A stretch of 64,000 nucleotides of DNA from Spirochaetales bacterium (GCA_027021365.1 JALUUM010000032.1:213988-277987), one strand, 5' to 3'. Counted from the stretch's first letter, positions 50,014 to 59,568 are shown. Notes: generated from the letters alone by a model not told the origin. Made by a program: numbers and translations.

Positions 50014-52275
50014 ATGAGTGACTATTTGGATCCAGCCAATGAGGAGTTGTTAAAAGATTTCTTCGAAGAGGCACAAAGTCAGGTAGAACTGTTGGAGCAG
50101 AATATACTTTTCCTGGAGAACGAGCCCGATAACGAAGAGGCAGTAGATGAAATATTCCGTGCCGCTCATACCCTCAAGGGAGGTGCTGCAACGGTTGAAA
50201 TGAACGAAATTTCAGATTTCACGCATATTCTGGAAGATGTTCTGGATGAGATTCGTTCCGGCCACCTGAAGGTAGACTCGGAAATAATAGATCATCTCTT
50301 GAATGCATTGGATATCATAAAGAAGATGCTCGAGGCAAGACTCAATGGCAGTATATATAATGAAAATATAGATGAAATAAAGAACAGACTTGAAGCATTA
50401 ATTACTGGAGAGAAGAGAGGCAGCACAGATAGAGTAACAGAGAAAAAAGGGGCCGCCAGTGGAGAAAAAACTTCCTTCGAAGAAATTACCCTGGACGAAA
50501 TTTCAGGGTATGAAGGAAATGCCTACCGTGTAACCGTGGATTTTGATGAACATTATGTTATGAACACGGTTGGAGGAATCCAGGTATATGCAGCCCTGAA
50601 AGAGGTAGGCAGGGTAATAAAAACAAATCCTGATTTTGACAAGTTGTACGAAGACAATTTTTATCCCCGTGTAGAATACTATATCGTGACAGATGAGAGC
50701 ATCGAGAATATAGAAAAAAGCTGTAATATACCGGATGTTACACTCTCAGTCAAAGTAGAACCTATTTCTGAAGAAGAACAAGAAAAAGAACATCAGGAGA
50801 AGACTGAACAGAAAGAGGTAGAAAGCAAGAGCGAAGAGGAAACATCCCTTGAGAAGAGTAAAGAAGAGACAACTTCTGAAAAACAAGATACTGTTAGAAA
50901 ACCCGTAAAACATGGTTCTATTCTGCGAGTAGATAGTAAGAGGGTGGATGATTTATTGAATCTTGTAAGTGAAACGGTGATAAACAAGGCAACCTTCAAT
51001 CAGCTCGTTTCAACATTCAACGAGAATTTATCTCTGTTTCAGATCACTCAAGGTATTTACAGGGAACGGTTGAGAGAGTTGCTGGAACATTTCGGGAAAT
51101 CCAACGGAAATGGTTCTTCAATTCAACTTAACAAAAAAGAGTTACAGGATTATTTCGGTGAACTTTTTGGTATATTTGACGAGTTTGGGAACAAGATAAA
51201 ATCCACGATAAATCTTTTCAAAGGGACCACTCAACAGTTAAGTAGAATCACCGGTGATTTGCAAGAAGGTGTTATGAGGATAAGGATGGTACCGGTGTCA
51301 CAGATATTTTCACGGTTTCCCAGACTTGTACGCGATCTTTCGAAAAATCTCAATAAGAAAGTTGTTCTGGAAATAGAGGGAGAGGAAACGGAATTGGACA
51401 AATCGGTGATCGAGGATCTTCTCGACCCGTTGATACACTGTGTAAGGAACTCCATAGACCATGGGATAGAGGCTCCGGAGGAGAGAATAGAAAAAGGCAA
51501 ACCTCCGGAGGGGCATGTGTTGCTTCAGGCGAGGAATGAGGGGAACATGATCGTCATCGAGATAAAGGATGACGGAAAGGGAATCGATGTTGAATCAGTA
51601 AAAAAGCGGGCAATAGAGAGAGGGTTGATACATCCCAATAAACTTCTTACAGATGTGGAAGCCTTCAATCTTATATTCCAGCCCGGTTTTTCTACCGCTT
51701 CTCAGGTTACTAATATATCAGGCAGGGGAGTTGGTCTTGATGTGGTAAGAAAACAGGTAGAAAAACTGAATGGCACAGTTACAGTCGATTCGATAAAGGG
51801 AGAGGGAACCACTTTTACCATAAAACTGCCGCTTACATTGGCAATAGTACAGGGTCTCTTGGTGAAGGTTGGTAAGGAAATATATGCAATCCCGATAACT
51901 TCCGTTCTCGAGAGTGTAAGAATAAAACCGGATGAAATAAGAAATCTGGACAGTTATGAAGTTTTCAACCTGAGAGATGAAGTACTCTCTCTTATGCGTT
52001 TGAACAGACTTTTCAGGATTTCCGTTGATGAAGAGAGAAAGTATTATTTTATTGTGATAGTTGGTAGCGGAGATAAGAAGGTGGGTCTTATGGTGGATTC
52101 TCTGATCGGTGAAGAAGATCTTGTCATAAAGCCACTTCATGACAGGTTTACCAATACGCCCGGGATAGCCGGTGCTACCATACTTGGAGACGGAACGGTA
52201 GCTTTGATACTGGATGTCAATCAATTACTGGAACTGGGTCTAAAGCATAGTGCCGAAATAAGGAATCAAATATAG
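50014..52275 (+). CDS. cheA: Chemotaxis histidine kinase CheA
   Basis: A 753-residue CheA. P1 (Hpt) has the phosphoryl His52 in AAHTLKGGAA. A P2-like region (about 170-265) precedes an acidic linker. P3 dimer helices (about 300-410) follow, then P4 kinase with the N box VRNSIDHGIEAP, the G1 box DDGKGID, FSTA and GRGVGLDVV, and a C-terminal CheW-like P5. ATG 50014 is fixed by the spirochaetal start MSDYLDPANEELLKDFF. It takes signals from receptors via CheW and phosphorylates CheY, switching the flagellar motors. First gene of the che operon. Confidence 0.96.
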   Translation: MSDYLDPANEELLKDFFEEAQSQVELLEQNILFLENEPDNEEAVDEIFRAAHTLKGGAATVEMNEISDFTHILEDVLDEIRSGHLKVDSEIIDHLLNALDIIKKMLEARLNGSIYNENIDEIKNRLEALITGEKRGSTDRVTEKKGAASGEKTSFEEITLDEISGYEGNAYRVTVDFDEHYVMNTVGGIQVYAALKEVGRVIKTNPDFDKLYEDNFYPRVEYYIVTDESIENIEKSCNIPDVTLSVKVEPISEEEQEKEHQEKTEQKEVESKSEEETSLEKSKEETTSEKQDTVRKPVKHGSILRVDSKRVDDLLNLVSETVINKATFNQLVSTFNENLSLFQITQGIYRERLRELLEHFGKSNGNGSSIQLNKKELQDYFGELFGIFDEFGNKIKSTINLFKGTTQQLSRITGDLQEGVMRIRMVPVSQIFSRFPRLVRDLSKNLNKKVVLEIEGEETELDKSVIEDLLDPLIHCVRNSIDHGIEAPEERIEKGKPPEGHVLLQARNEGNMIVIEIKDDGKGIDVESVKKRAIERGLIHPNKLLTDVEAFNLIFQPGFSTASQVTNISGRGVGLDVVRKQVEKLNGTVTVDSIKGEGTTFTIKLPLTLAIVQGLLVKVGKEIYAIPITSVLESVRIKPDEIRNLDSYEVFNLRDEVLSLMRLNRLFRISVDEERKYYFIVIVGSGDKKVGLMVDSLIGEEDLVIKPLHDRFTNTPGIAGATILGDGTVALILDVNQLLELGLKHSAEIRNQI

Positions 52276-52294
52276 AAGACGGGAAAAATCGGAA

Positions 52295-53605
52295 ATGAAC
52301 GAGGTAATCGAGAACAGAGAAGAGGAAAAGATAAAGAAGAAAATTGATTTCAAGATTGTCACTTTTTCTCTTGGTGGTAAAGAGTATGCCATCGATATCA
52401 TGAAGGTTAAAGAAATATTGAAAGAGAATCGTTTTACAATGGTTCCAAATACTCTGCCCTTTGTGAAAGGAGTGTACAATCTTCGTGGTGAAATCATTCC
52501 CATAATAGATCTTCGTGAAATGTTTATGATTACCGTGGAAGAAGATGCAGAGAAAGAAAAAGACATTCTCATTCTGCGTTTGCCTGAACTGGTTCTCGGA
52601 GTAGTAGTGGATGCAATAGACAAAGTGGTTGGTATTGCAAAGGAAGATATTCAACCACCACATCCCCTCTTTGGAGACGTGAATGTAAAGTATATAAGTG
52701 GTGTGGTGGAGGTTGAAGGCAAACTTTACATAATACTGGATGTGGATAGAATATTCGGTGAAGAAGAGGTTCTCTCTGCAAGTTATGGTAAGAAGAAAGA
52801 AGAGATTACAGAAAGAGTAGAAAGGGTAACTGAGGTGGCAAAACCTGCAAAGCAGGATGAAGAGCTCGATTTCAGTTTTATAAAGGATACTCTGATAGCT
52901 TTGAAATCATTTTATATCACTGAAGTAAACTACGAATGGGCTAGGAGGCGTTACAGGGAATGGTCCGATTTGCGAAGAGAAGCCTCGGAACCCGTACAAC
53001 TGGAAAGTGTCAAAGATGCAGAGGAGTTTCTAAAGCCTTTTTTCTCTCCATACACAAGTAAACTCTGGGGTGATGACTATCACAATAACCTCCTCGCCTT
53101 GCTTCCGGATGAATACAGCGGGGTGATTCAGGTATGGGATATAGGTTGCGGAAAGGGTTACGAGGCGTATTCCATTGCATGCATACTACGAGAAAAATAT
53201 GGAAAGAATGTGATAAAAGTATGGGCCAATGATAGTGACCTGCTGAATATATCAATGGCTCCCAATCTGGTACTTTCACAGGTAGAAATTCCCCAGTACT
53301 TCATCAAGAACAATTTTGTTGAGAAGTATGAAAATGATTATCGTTTCAAGAGAGAGATAAAAGATTTGATAGTCTTCGAATATCATGATATTACTCATCT
53401 CAACGAGTATCCTGAAATGGACTTGATCGTGGCACGTGATTTAATATCTTTCCTCCCACCCGAAGAGCAGAAAAGAATGATTGCGGAATTTTCTGATTCC
53501 CTCAAGAGTCAAGGATATCTGATGTTGGGAGAGAACGAGGTTCCAATAGGCAGTGAATGGAAGCGGGTGAGTGAGGGGAATGTAGTTCTGTACAGAAAAG
53601 AATAG
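52295..53605 (+). CDS. cheW: CheW-CheR-like fusion (chemotaxis coupling protein with methyltransferase-like domain)
   Basis: A 436-residue fusion. Residues ~17-165 are CheW (TFSLGGKEYAIDIMKVKEIL, VKGVYNLRGEIIPIIDLR). After a linker, ~220-435 form a CheR-like SAM domain: QVWDIGCGKGYEAYSIACIL at the SAM loop, VWANDSDLLNISMA, MDLIVARDLISFLPPEEQ and GYLMLGENE. In CheR the motif is CRNVxxY; here it is ARDLISF, and the helical N-terminal CheR domain is absent. The same layout is known in Treponema cheW1. It couples receptors to CheA; whether it methylates them is open. Confidence 0.9.
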   Translation: MNEVIENREEEKIKKKIDFKIVTFSLGGKEYAIDIMKVKEILKENRFTMVPNTLPFVKGVYNLRGEIIPIIDLREMFMITVEEDAEKEKDILILRLPELVLGVVVDAIDKVVGIAKEDIQPPHPLFGDVNVKYISGVVEVEGKLYIILDVDRIFGEEEVLSASYGKKKEEITERVERVTEVAKPAKQDEELDFSFIKDTLIALKSFYITEVNYEWARRRYREWSDLRREASEPVQLESVKDAEEFLKPFFSPYTSKLWGDDYHNNLLALLPDEYSGVIQVWDIGCGKGYEAYSIACILREKYGKNVIKVWANDSDLLNISMAPNLVLSQVEIPQYFIKNNFVEKYENDYRFKREIKDLIVFEYHDITHLNEYPEMDLIVARDLISFLPPEEQKRMIAEFSDSLKSQGYLMLGENEVPIGSEWKRVSEGNVVLYRKE

Positions 53606-53648
53606 TTTAAAAAATTGAACAAAATAAAGAAGGGGGCTTTTATCAGAA

Positions 53649-54113
53649 ATGCGAGTAGAATACATAAACCCATTTGTAGAAGCAGCATTCAACATACTGA
53701 AAGAAGTGTTGGGTACGGAATTGACTCGAGGGGAACTTTACCTGAAATCAACCTCACAACCGGTACTTGGAGTAACCGCAATTATTGGATTGACGGGAGA
53801 TGTAGAGGGCAGAGTTCTCTTTGATATGGACGAAAAAACTGCTCTTGCCATTGCTTCTGCCATGAATGGTGAGGAGTTGAAAAAACTTGATGAATTGGCT
53901 AAGGCTACTATTACAGAACTGGCCAATATGATTACTGCTCAAGCTGTAACGAAACTATCGGAGATTGGTTTCAAGTTCGACATAACACCACCTGCGATAT
54001 TTACAGGTGAAAAAATGGAGGTCTCTGATGCCGCCGTAGAGGCCCTTATAGTACCTATAGAAATGCCTCTTGGAAAAGTTGAAATAAATGTAGCCGTCAG
54101 GGAAAAAAATTAG
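53649..54113 (+). CDS. cheX: CheY-P phosphatase CheX
   Basis: A 154-residue CheX: VEAAFNILKEVLGTELTRGE at the start, GLTGDVEGRVLFDMDEKTAL in the sheet, and the active-site helix with ELANMITAQAVTKLSE (Glu and Asn of the ExxN motif in TELANMITAQ). It dephosphorylates CheY-P as a dimer and replaces CheZ in spirochaetes. A purine-rich AAGGGGG lies 13 bases before ATG 53649, somewhat far. Third gene of the operon. Confidence 0.94.
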   Translation: MRVEYINPFVEAAFNILKEVLGTELTRGELYLKSTSQPVLGVTAIIGLTGDVEGRVLFDMDEKTALAIASAMNGEELKKLDELAKATITELANMITAQAVTKLSEIGFKFDITPPAIFTGEKMEVSDAAVEALIVPIEMPLGKVEINVAVREKN

Positions 54114-54125
54114 GGAGGAAGGCAT

Positions 54126-54566
54126 ATGAAAACTAAAGCTGATTTTCCAAGTATAAATGAAAGGCCACCTGAAGGTTTGAAGGAGGATGGTACTCCTTAT
54201 AGGGTTCTGGTTATAGACGACTCAATGTTCGTTAAGAAACAGATCAGTCAGATTCTGACATCGGAAGGATTCGAAATTGCTGGCACTGCATCGGATGGAG
54301 AAGAGGGATTCGAAAAGTATAAGGAATTGTATCCGAATGTGGATGTCGTCACCATGGACATAACAATGCCCAAGATGGACGGAATAAAGGCGCTGGAAAA
54401 GATATTGGAGTTCGATAAAAATGCAAAGATCATAATGATCAGTGCGTTGGGAAAACAGGATTTAGTGAAAAAATCTCTTCTGCTCGGAGCAAAGAATTAT
54501 ATAGTAAAGCCGCTGGACAGAAAGAAAGTGCTGGAGAGAGTGCTTATGGTTTTGAAAAAGAAATAG
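54126..54566 (+). CDS. cheY: Chemotaxis response regulator CheY
   Basis: A 146-residue receiver protein. The acidic pair is in VLVIDDSMF, the phospho-acceptor Asp78 in VTMDITMPKMDG, the conserved Ser in MISALG and the Lys in IVKPLD. A ~25-residue polar N-terminal extension precedes the domain. GGAGG stands nine bases before ATG 54126. When phosphorylated it binds the flagellar switch. Last clear member of the che operon. Confidence 0.95.
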   Translation: MKTKADFPSINERPPEGLKEDGTPYRVLVIDDSMFVKKQISQILTSEGFEIAGTASDGEEGFEKYKELYPNVDVVTMDITMPKMDGIKALEKILEFDKNAKIIMISALGKQDLVKKSLLLGAKNYIVKPLDRKKVLERVLMVLKKK

Positions 54567-54628
54567 TATCTTGCAATGTTCAAATAAGGTTCAAAAAGAG
54601 GGGTTGTTCAGCCGATAATATAACTAAG

Positions 54629-54970
54629 ATGACTCACCTGTCCCAATCAATTGAAAAAGTTGAAAATCCAAACAGATACGGGTTTATCATGGATTGGATG
54701 AACGAGCTGGCTGATATGGAACAACTTCTCATTAAAGATTTGAAACGTCTAAATGAAATAAAGGGAAAAGACGAAGATTCCGAACTGCTGAGAGCTCTAT
54801 TGAAAAGAATGATTGAGCTAAGGGTAAAGGGTATCGATCTGGTTTTTGAGGATTATCTCTGCGGAAGAAACAGTACTGAGATAGATATGATGAAATATCA
54901 AGTCCGCATAAAACTTCCCGTTTTCAGTCATCTGAAAAGTCTCCTGATGATGAGCAAAACAAATTGTTAA
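54629..54970 (+). CDS. Small helical protein downstream of cheY, unknown
   Basis: A 113-residue soluble, mainly helical protein (MDWMNELADMEQLLIKDLKR, then MIELRVKGIDLVFEDYL). No family is recognised. It follows cheY by 62 bases on the same strand and may be in the che transcript. No ribosome site is seen at ATG 54629. Codon use and composition resemble neighbouring genes, so it is probably real. Confidence 0.5.
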   Translation: MTHLSQSIEKVENPNRYGFIMDWMNELADMEQLLIKDLKRLNEIKGKDEDSELLRALLKRMIELRVKGIDLVFEDYLCGRNSTEIDMMKYQVRIKLPVFSHLKSLLMMSKTNC

Positions 54971-54993
54971 TCGTTTTTCTCCTGTGCTATAAT
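54964..54993 (+). promoter_or_regulatory. Promoter of the 55011 lipoprotein gene
   Basis: TTGTTA (54964-54969), an 18-base spacer and a perfect TATAAT (54988-54993) lie before the lipoprotein gene. The start point near 55000 would give a very short leader that still contains the AGGAGGG ribosome site. Confidence 0.5.
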
Positions 54994-55004
54994 TACAACA
55001 GGAG
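54979..55004. repeat. Inverted repeat covering the ribosome site of the lipoprotein gene
   Basis: CTCCTGT (54979-54985) is the exact complement of ACAGGAG (54998-55004), which is part of the Shine-Dalgarno. In a transcript reading through from upstream the seven-pair stem would hide the ribosome site. A transcript from the local promoter would lack the first arm. It could also be a protein operator around the -10. Confidence 0.45.
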
Positions 55005-55010
55005 GGAAAA

Positions 55011-55415
55011 ATGAAAAAAATAACTTATTCTATTCTTCTGGTGGTAATCATTATTCTCGTTTCATCCTGTGCGACTAAGGTATATACGCGGACACTGGTA
55101 TACAAAAAGGCCGGTGGGGACCTGAGAATTCACGAGAAACTCGAGATATCCGGTGAAAATTTCATTTTCACGAAAGAGACAGCAAAAGGGAAGGCCGTTT
55201 TTAAGGGGAAGTTCGAGGAGAAAAAGGATACGTGGATATTCAGAGTAGGGTATTTCAAACCGGTAAATGCGCAGGAAAGATACTTTGATCCGCCCATCGT
55301 GTATATCTACAGAATCAGTAAGACCCCCGGCGGAATACAATTTGCATCTCCTCGAGTCAAGGGGGGGAGATCACCTATACAGTTCATAATGCGAGGTACC
55401 TTCGTATTAAAATAG
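55011..55415 (+). CDS. Small lipoprotein, unknown
   Basis: A 134-residue lipoprotein: hydrophobic leader (about 5-17) with lipobox ILVSSC (Cys20), then a short beta-rich domain (DLRIHEKLEISGENFIF, then WIFRVGYFKPVNAQERYFDP). Family unknown. GGAGGG precedes ATG 55011. It has its own TATAAT promoter. Likely attached to the inner leaflet of the outer membrane or the periplasmic face of the inner membrane. Confidence 0.7.
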   Translation: MKKITYSILLVVIIILVSSCATKVYTRTLVYKKAGGDLRIHEKLEISGENFIFTKETAKGKAVFKGKFEEKKDTWIFRVGYFKPVNAQERYFDPPIVYIYRISKTPGGIQFASPRVKGGRSPIQFIMRGTFVLK

Positions 55416-55475
55416 TAAAATCTTACAAATACCGCATTGATTGACTGCATAATGACAGTTTAATATCTTAAGGTT

Positions 55476-58400
55476 GTGGAAGCGGTCAGGAAAAAGACTC
55501 AAAATGTTTACCTGAAGTTGATTACGGAAGATAAGATACGTCTAACCGATAAGCTTCAGGAAATAGAAAGGATATTCGAGGAAGGAATAGAAATCAATGA
55601 AATTCTGAATGCGATTTCTACGTATGAGAAGAAACCAAGGGTGACATTGAAGTCCTACTCGATGAAATCAGCTTCAAAGCGTGGATTCTACGATGCAGAG
55701 GTCATTCTTGAGATAGATGGAAAAGAGAAAGTTGGCAGGGCGAGTGAAATCGAAGGCGTGGTAAATGCTTCCATAAAGGCAGCTCAAAATGCAAGCTGGA
55801 GTAATCGATTTAAACTTAACAGGGAACATCCCATAGAAATACGGATGGTTGCTCACAGAATAGAAGGACTTGTGGAAGTAACCACCCAGGTTGATGATTT
55901 GGATAGCGGAAAAACCTTCATAGGGTCTTTTGTCGATTATGACATAATGGGAGCAGCAATAAATTCCTATATAGATGCAATAAATCAGGCTTTGAATCCA
56001 GAGGCAGGTTCAAAGGGACTGGAGCACTCCTTTATATCACTGATTAACGATAAGGATAATAGTTTCGCAATAGAACTGAAGGATAATCATGTATTCCTCA
56101 AGGAACATCCCGGTAAGGAAACGATAAGGGCGGTATTTTATATTCTTTCAGCTCTGCATCAAAAAAATCAAGTTCCCCTGTATGAAATCATTGTCGAAAC
56201 GATTTTTCAGGCTGTGCTGAAAAAAACGCATCGCGACCCGGCTAGTATAATTGCACATACATTGGACACGTACAGCTATGTAAGGGCTGAGGCCTGGGAT
56301 ATTCTAAAAAGTCTCATTCATTATGAAGAGACTGAAAATGCCATTATATTCAACTTTCAGGAGATTAATCGAATACTTGATGTTTTTGATGAACTGGGTA
56401 CAGAGCATACAAGACAACTACTGACCGTTCTCGGCTCTTATTTTCTCGATCAGATCGTGGAAAGAGCAGGGGAAAATGTGTCTCACAGACTATCAGACCT
56501 TCTCTTTGTTTTCAAGAATGTGGATCACAATATGATAGAGAACCTCTATTCCGTGTACAGGAAGATAAGGGTTGGAAATACGAGGATAGTTCTTGACGGA
56601 TTCAGGGACTCCTTTTCAAAACGTCCAGCAATTGATCTAATAAGAACATTGGCATCTGTCAACAGAGAACATCTTTCAGAGGCCTTGCAACTAATCGAAG
56701 AGAGGGAAAGGCTTTTTACCAGGGAAGATTTACAGAAGGCCCTTTTTAATGATTTTTTAAAATCACTTAATTTCATCATGGACCTGACTATAGATAAGGT
56801 AGAAAAATGGAAGTATTTAATAGCAGGTAGGCTCAGTTACCTCCATGAAGATCTGGTAAGGCTCTTCAGGGAAAATCCGGGTGTTGCAAGGAGAGACTTT
56901 CAGAAAATCATAACCAAGAATGTAATTGAAATAAGGGAGACACTGGAAGGTGGTAATCTTTACGTTCCATTGCACAACTTGGATGACTTCGTTAAGAACA
57001 AGGAACTTTCTTTTGGTCAGGATTCCATGTGTAATTACTGTGAATCAGGTGCCCTGAACATATCTATAGGCGAGGAACGTGCCATTGCAAGCAGAATGGT
57101 GCAGGAGTTTCATCTTTACCCGCCTGTTGCCGGCATACCTGAACTCCTGGGGGGGAACATTGTTTTCGATGGTTGGGAAAGTGATAACCTGGACGAATTA
57201 ATAAGAGAAGAGGATTTTTCCCCGATCAGAGAGATACACAATTCAGGTCTTGCCGATACTTTCCATAAAATAGGCCAAAAGGATGAACATAAGGGGCCTT
57301 ACCCGGAAAAACCCGCTCTACACAGAAACAAGAGAGGAATACTGATAGAGCGTGATGCTGTAAGGCAAAAGTGGGGTGATTGGCATATTATAACAACGGG
57401 CTACGGAATAAATATCAATACATGGGTGTCTTCTGCCGGAAATGAAGATGAAACGGTTAATATAGGAGGATATTGGATCAAATCCTTTGGTTTTGGTGTT
57501 AAGGTACATGACCTGTATGATAGTAGGGAACGGTATAGCGGGTCCAGGCTTACACTGTTTGAATACAATCCATACCTCAAGAAGCTTAAAAACCTTCGAC
57601 TCCTCTCGAGGCGCGAGGCCGATATACTGGCCTTTATTCTGGACTATGAGAATCTCTTCAGCATCATCATGAGGAGTGCATTCTATATAAAGAGAGACAT
57701 ACTGAAGAATCCCAAAGACTGGCTTAAGAAAGTTCCACAGCATCTGAGGGATTGTATAATTGAAGGCGAAGAGGGTTATAACCGGATGACCTTCCAGGAC
57801 AAGAGACTTCTCCTTCTTACTCTAGTAAAAGAACGATTTGCCGAGCCCGATTATTTTGTATGGTATATAAAGGAAACTTTTCCTTTCCTCCGAAAACCTG
57901 TTCCGGAAAGCAAGGATACGCCGGTAATAAAGGACAGAAATCTTGGGAAATCTCTCCTAATATTCTTCCAGAAGAGAAAGTACAGAGTGAAATATTTTAT
58001 CTCCAAGGATGGTTTTGTTGTAATATTACCGGATTTCAGGAAAATCACCTTTGGCTTGTATGGCAGGCAGGGGCTGAAACCTGTAGGGAGAATATTGAAC
58101 TCACTTCCTGAATTCTTCTCGGGAAGAATTTTCTGGGGTGTCCCAAAGGGACGAGGTTTCTATTTGAGTCATATAGAGTGCAAAAACGGAAAAATCACCG
58201 ATAAGCGATTCATTTCAACGGAATCACTTCTCGACATGCTCATTCATAGAAACGATGCCAGTGAAGAACTGGCAAGACTGGCAGAGGGGATGAAGGTCCA
58301 ACTTAATTTCAAGATAGAGAATAGAAACATTTTTTATGGAACAAGAACCATATATGGATTGAAAACGAGATTTTTCATAGAAGTCGGGAAAATGAAGAGG

Positions 58401-59507
58401 CAGAGGAAGGGAGCTTATTATGTTGGTAAGGAAATATTCAGGGGTACGGTAGTCACGAAAGGACCTCAGACTACCGGTTGGATACACGTAATAGAAGACG
58501 AGGATGACCTTTCCGGAATCAAGGAGAATGATATTCTGGTGATTCATGAGTTGAAGCCAGGCGTCGAAATAGATTTGAATAAGCTGAATGCCCTTGTGGT
58601 GGAGGCAGGGGGACCGGGTAGCCACTCGGCTATCATAACCCGTGGTAAAGGAATATCCCTTTTCCTTAAGAAAAATGCAGTAAAGGAGCTATCAAAGTAT
58701 CAGGGTGAAGAGGTCCAAATTGATCCTGAGTATGGTTTGATAAAACTGATTCAAAAGACAGACAGGGTGTACACCGGCAAGAAGATAAGGGGCATGGGAG
58801 CGTTACCCGGTGAGGTTACAGGCAAAATTCGTTATATCGAAAGGCTCAATCCGAATGATTTTGACGAGGATTACATACTCCTTACCAATAACCTAAGCAA
58901 AAATGTCGGAAGGTATTTTTCTGATCCGCACCTTAAGGGAATAGTTTCTGAACGTGGCGGGACACTTTCTCGTGTTATTCAGATGGCAAAGGAGTATCTA
59001 ACGATTCCGATTGTCACCGGTTTTGATGTTTTCAATGAAAAACGCGTTCATGACATCATAGAAGACGGAATGATCGTCACGATCAACGGTAATGAAGGAT
59101 TCATCTCTTCACCGAAGGAAACCTTTGAGACTACGGAATACTTTTATTCCTCGGGTGACAGGGCGACCTGCATGATAGTTGACTCGGAGGGCAAAGAAAG
59201 ATGGTCTGACTACAACGAACTGGAAGAACATTCCAGAGCGTACATGGATGAGTTGGAAAAGGTACTCAATAAGAAGACACGAAGTCAGACTTTGAAGAAA
59301 CTTGCTGAATCTAAGTTCACAGAGATTCGAGTGGGTGTGGCAAGACACTCCAATACGCCTTATGAGATACTGTACAAGCTTATTGGCGATCCGGATCCTT
59401 CCGTGAGAAAAACGGTTCTGGAACGTTCAAAAGATTCTAAAAGATTGACATCAGAGCAGAAGGTTGATCTTATGGAAAAATATGAGAAGCTGAAACAATT
59501 CCAGTGA
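55476..59507 (+). CDS. 1343-residue protein: LeuA-regulatory-like domain, helical region, two PEP-utiliser swivel domains, LRV-type C-terminus
   Basis: Starts at GTG 55476. Residues ~57-173 match the LeuA C-terminal allosteric domain: YDAEVILEIDGKEK, then IEGVVNASIKAA and FVDYDIMGAAINSYIDAINQ. Residues ~180-560 are helical. A first PEP-utiliser mobile domain (about 990-1085) keeps the phospho-His (His1050 in GPGSHSAIITRG). A second (about 1100-1205) has GGTLSRVIQMA, with Arg instead of His. The end (about 1250-1330) resembles LRV/HEAT-like repeats (VARHSNTPYEILYKLIGDPD). No ATP-grasp or PEP-binding TIM barrel is evident, so it is not a normal PPDK or PEP synthase. It may carry a phosphoryl group in a regulatory cascade. 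Function unknown. Confidence 0.65.
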   Translation: MEAVRKKTQNVYLKLITEDKIRLTDKLQEIERIFEEGIEINEILNAISTYEKKPRVTLKSYSMKSASKRGFYDAEVILEIDGKEKVGRASEIEGVVNASIKAAQNASWSNRFKLNREHPIEIRMVAHRIEGLVEVTTQVDDLDSGKTFIGSFVDYDIMGAAINSYIDAINQALNPEAGSKGLEHSFISLINDKDNSFAIELKDNHVFLKEHPGKETIRAVFYILSALHQKNQVPLYEIIVETIFQAVLKKTHRDPASIIAHTLDTYSYVRAEAWDILKSLIHYEETENAIIFNFQEINRILDVFDELGTEHTRQLLTVLGSYFLDQIVERAGENVSHRLSDLLFVFKNVDHNMIENLYSVYRKIRVGNTRIVLDGFRDSFSKRPAIDLIRTLASVNREHLSEALQLIEERERLFTREDLQKALFNDFLKSLNFIMDLTIDKVEKWKYLIAGRLSYLHEDLVRLFRENPGVARRDFQKIITKNVIEIRETLEGGNLYVPLHNLDDFVKNKELSFGQDSMCNYCESGALNISIGEERAIASRMVQEFHLYPPVAGIPELLGGNIVFDGWESDNLDELIREEDFSPIREIHNSGLADTFHKIGQKDEHKGPYPEKPALHRNKRGILIERDAVRQKWGDWHIITTGYGININTWVSSAGNEDETVNIGGYWIKSFGFGVKVHDLYDSRERYSGSRLTLFEYNPYLKKLKNLRLLSRREADILAFILDYENLFSIIMRSAFYIKRDILKNPKDWLKKVPQHLRDCIIEGEEGYNRMTFQDKRLLLLTLVKERFAEPDYFVWYIKETFPFLRKPVPESKDTPVIKDRNLGKSLLIFFQKRKYRVKYFISKDGFVVILPDFRKITFGLYGRQGLKPVGRILNSLPEFFSGRIFWGVPKGRGFYLSHIECKNGKITDKRFISTESLLDMLIHRNDASEELARLAEGMKVQLNFKIENRNIFYGTRTIYGLKTRFFIEVGKMKRQRKGAYYVGKEIFRGTVVTKGPQTTGWIHVIEDEDDLSGIKENDILVIHELKPGVEIDLNKLNALVVEAGGPGSHSAIITRGKGISLFLKKNAVKELSKYQGEEVQIDPEYGLIKLIQKTDRVYTGKKIRGMGALPGEVTGKIRYIERLNPNDFDEDYILLTNNLSKNVGRYFSDPHLKGIVSERGGTLSRVIQMAKEYLTIPIVTGFDVFNEKRVHDIIEDGMIVTINGNEGFISSPKETFETTEYFYSSGDRATCMIVDSEGKERWSDYNELEEHSRAYMDELEKVLNKKTRSQTLKKLAESKFTEIRVGVARHSNTPYEILYKLIGDPDPSVRKTVLERSKDSKRLTSEQKVDLMEKYEKLKQFQ

Positions 59508-59517
59508 TGAAAGGATA

Positions 59518-59545
59518 TTGACAAAAGCCAATGTGAATTGATAAT
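59518..59545 (+). promoter_or_regulatory. Promoter of tRNA-Val
   Basis: TTGACA (59518-59523), a 16-base spacer and GATAAT (59540-59545) precede the tRNA by about 24 bases. Near-consensus, as expected for a stable RNA gene. Confidence 0.65.
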
Positions 59546-59568
59546 TTAAGAGTATCTATATGGATACC

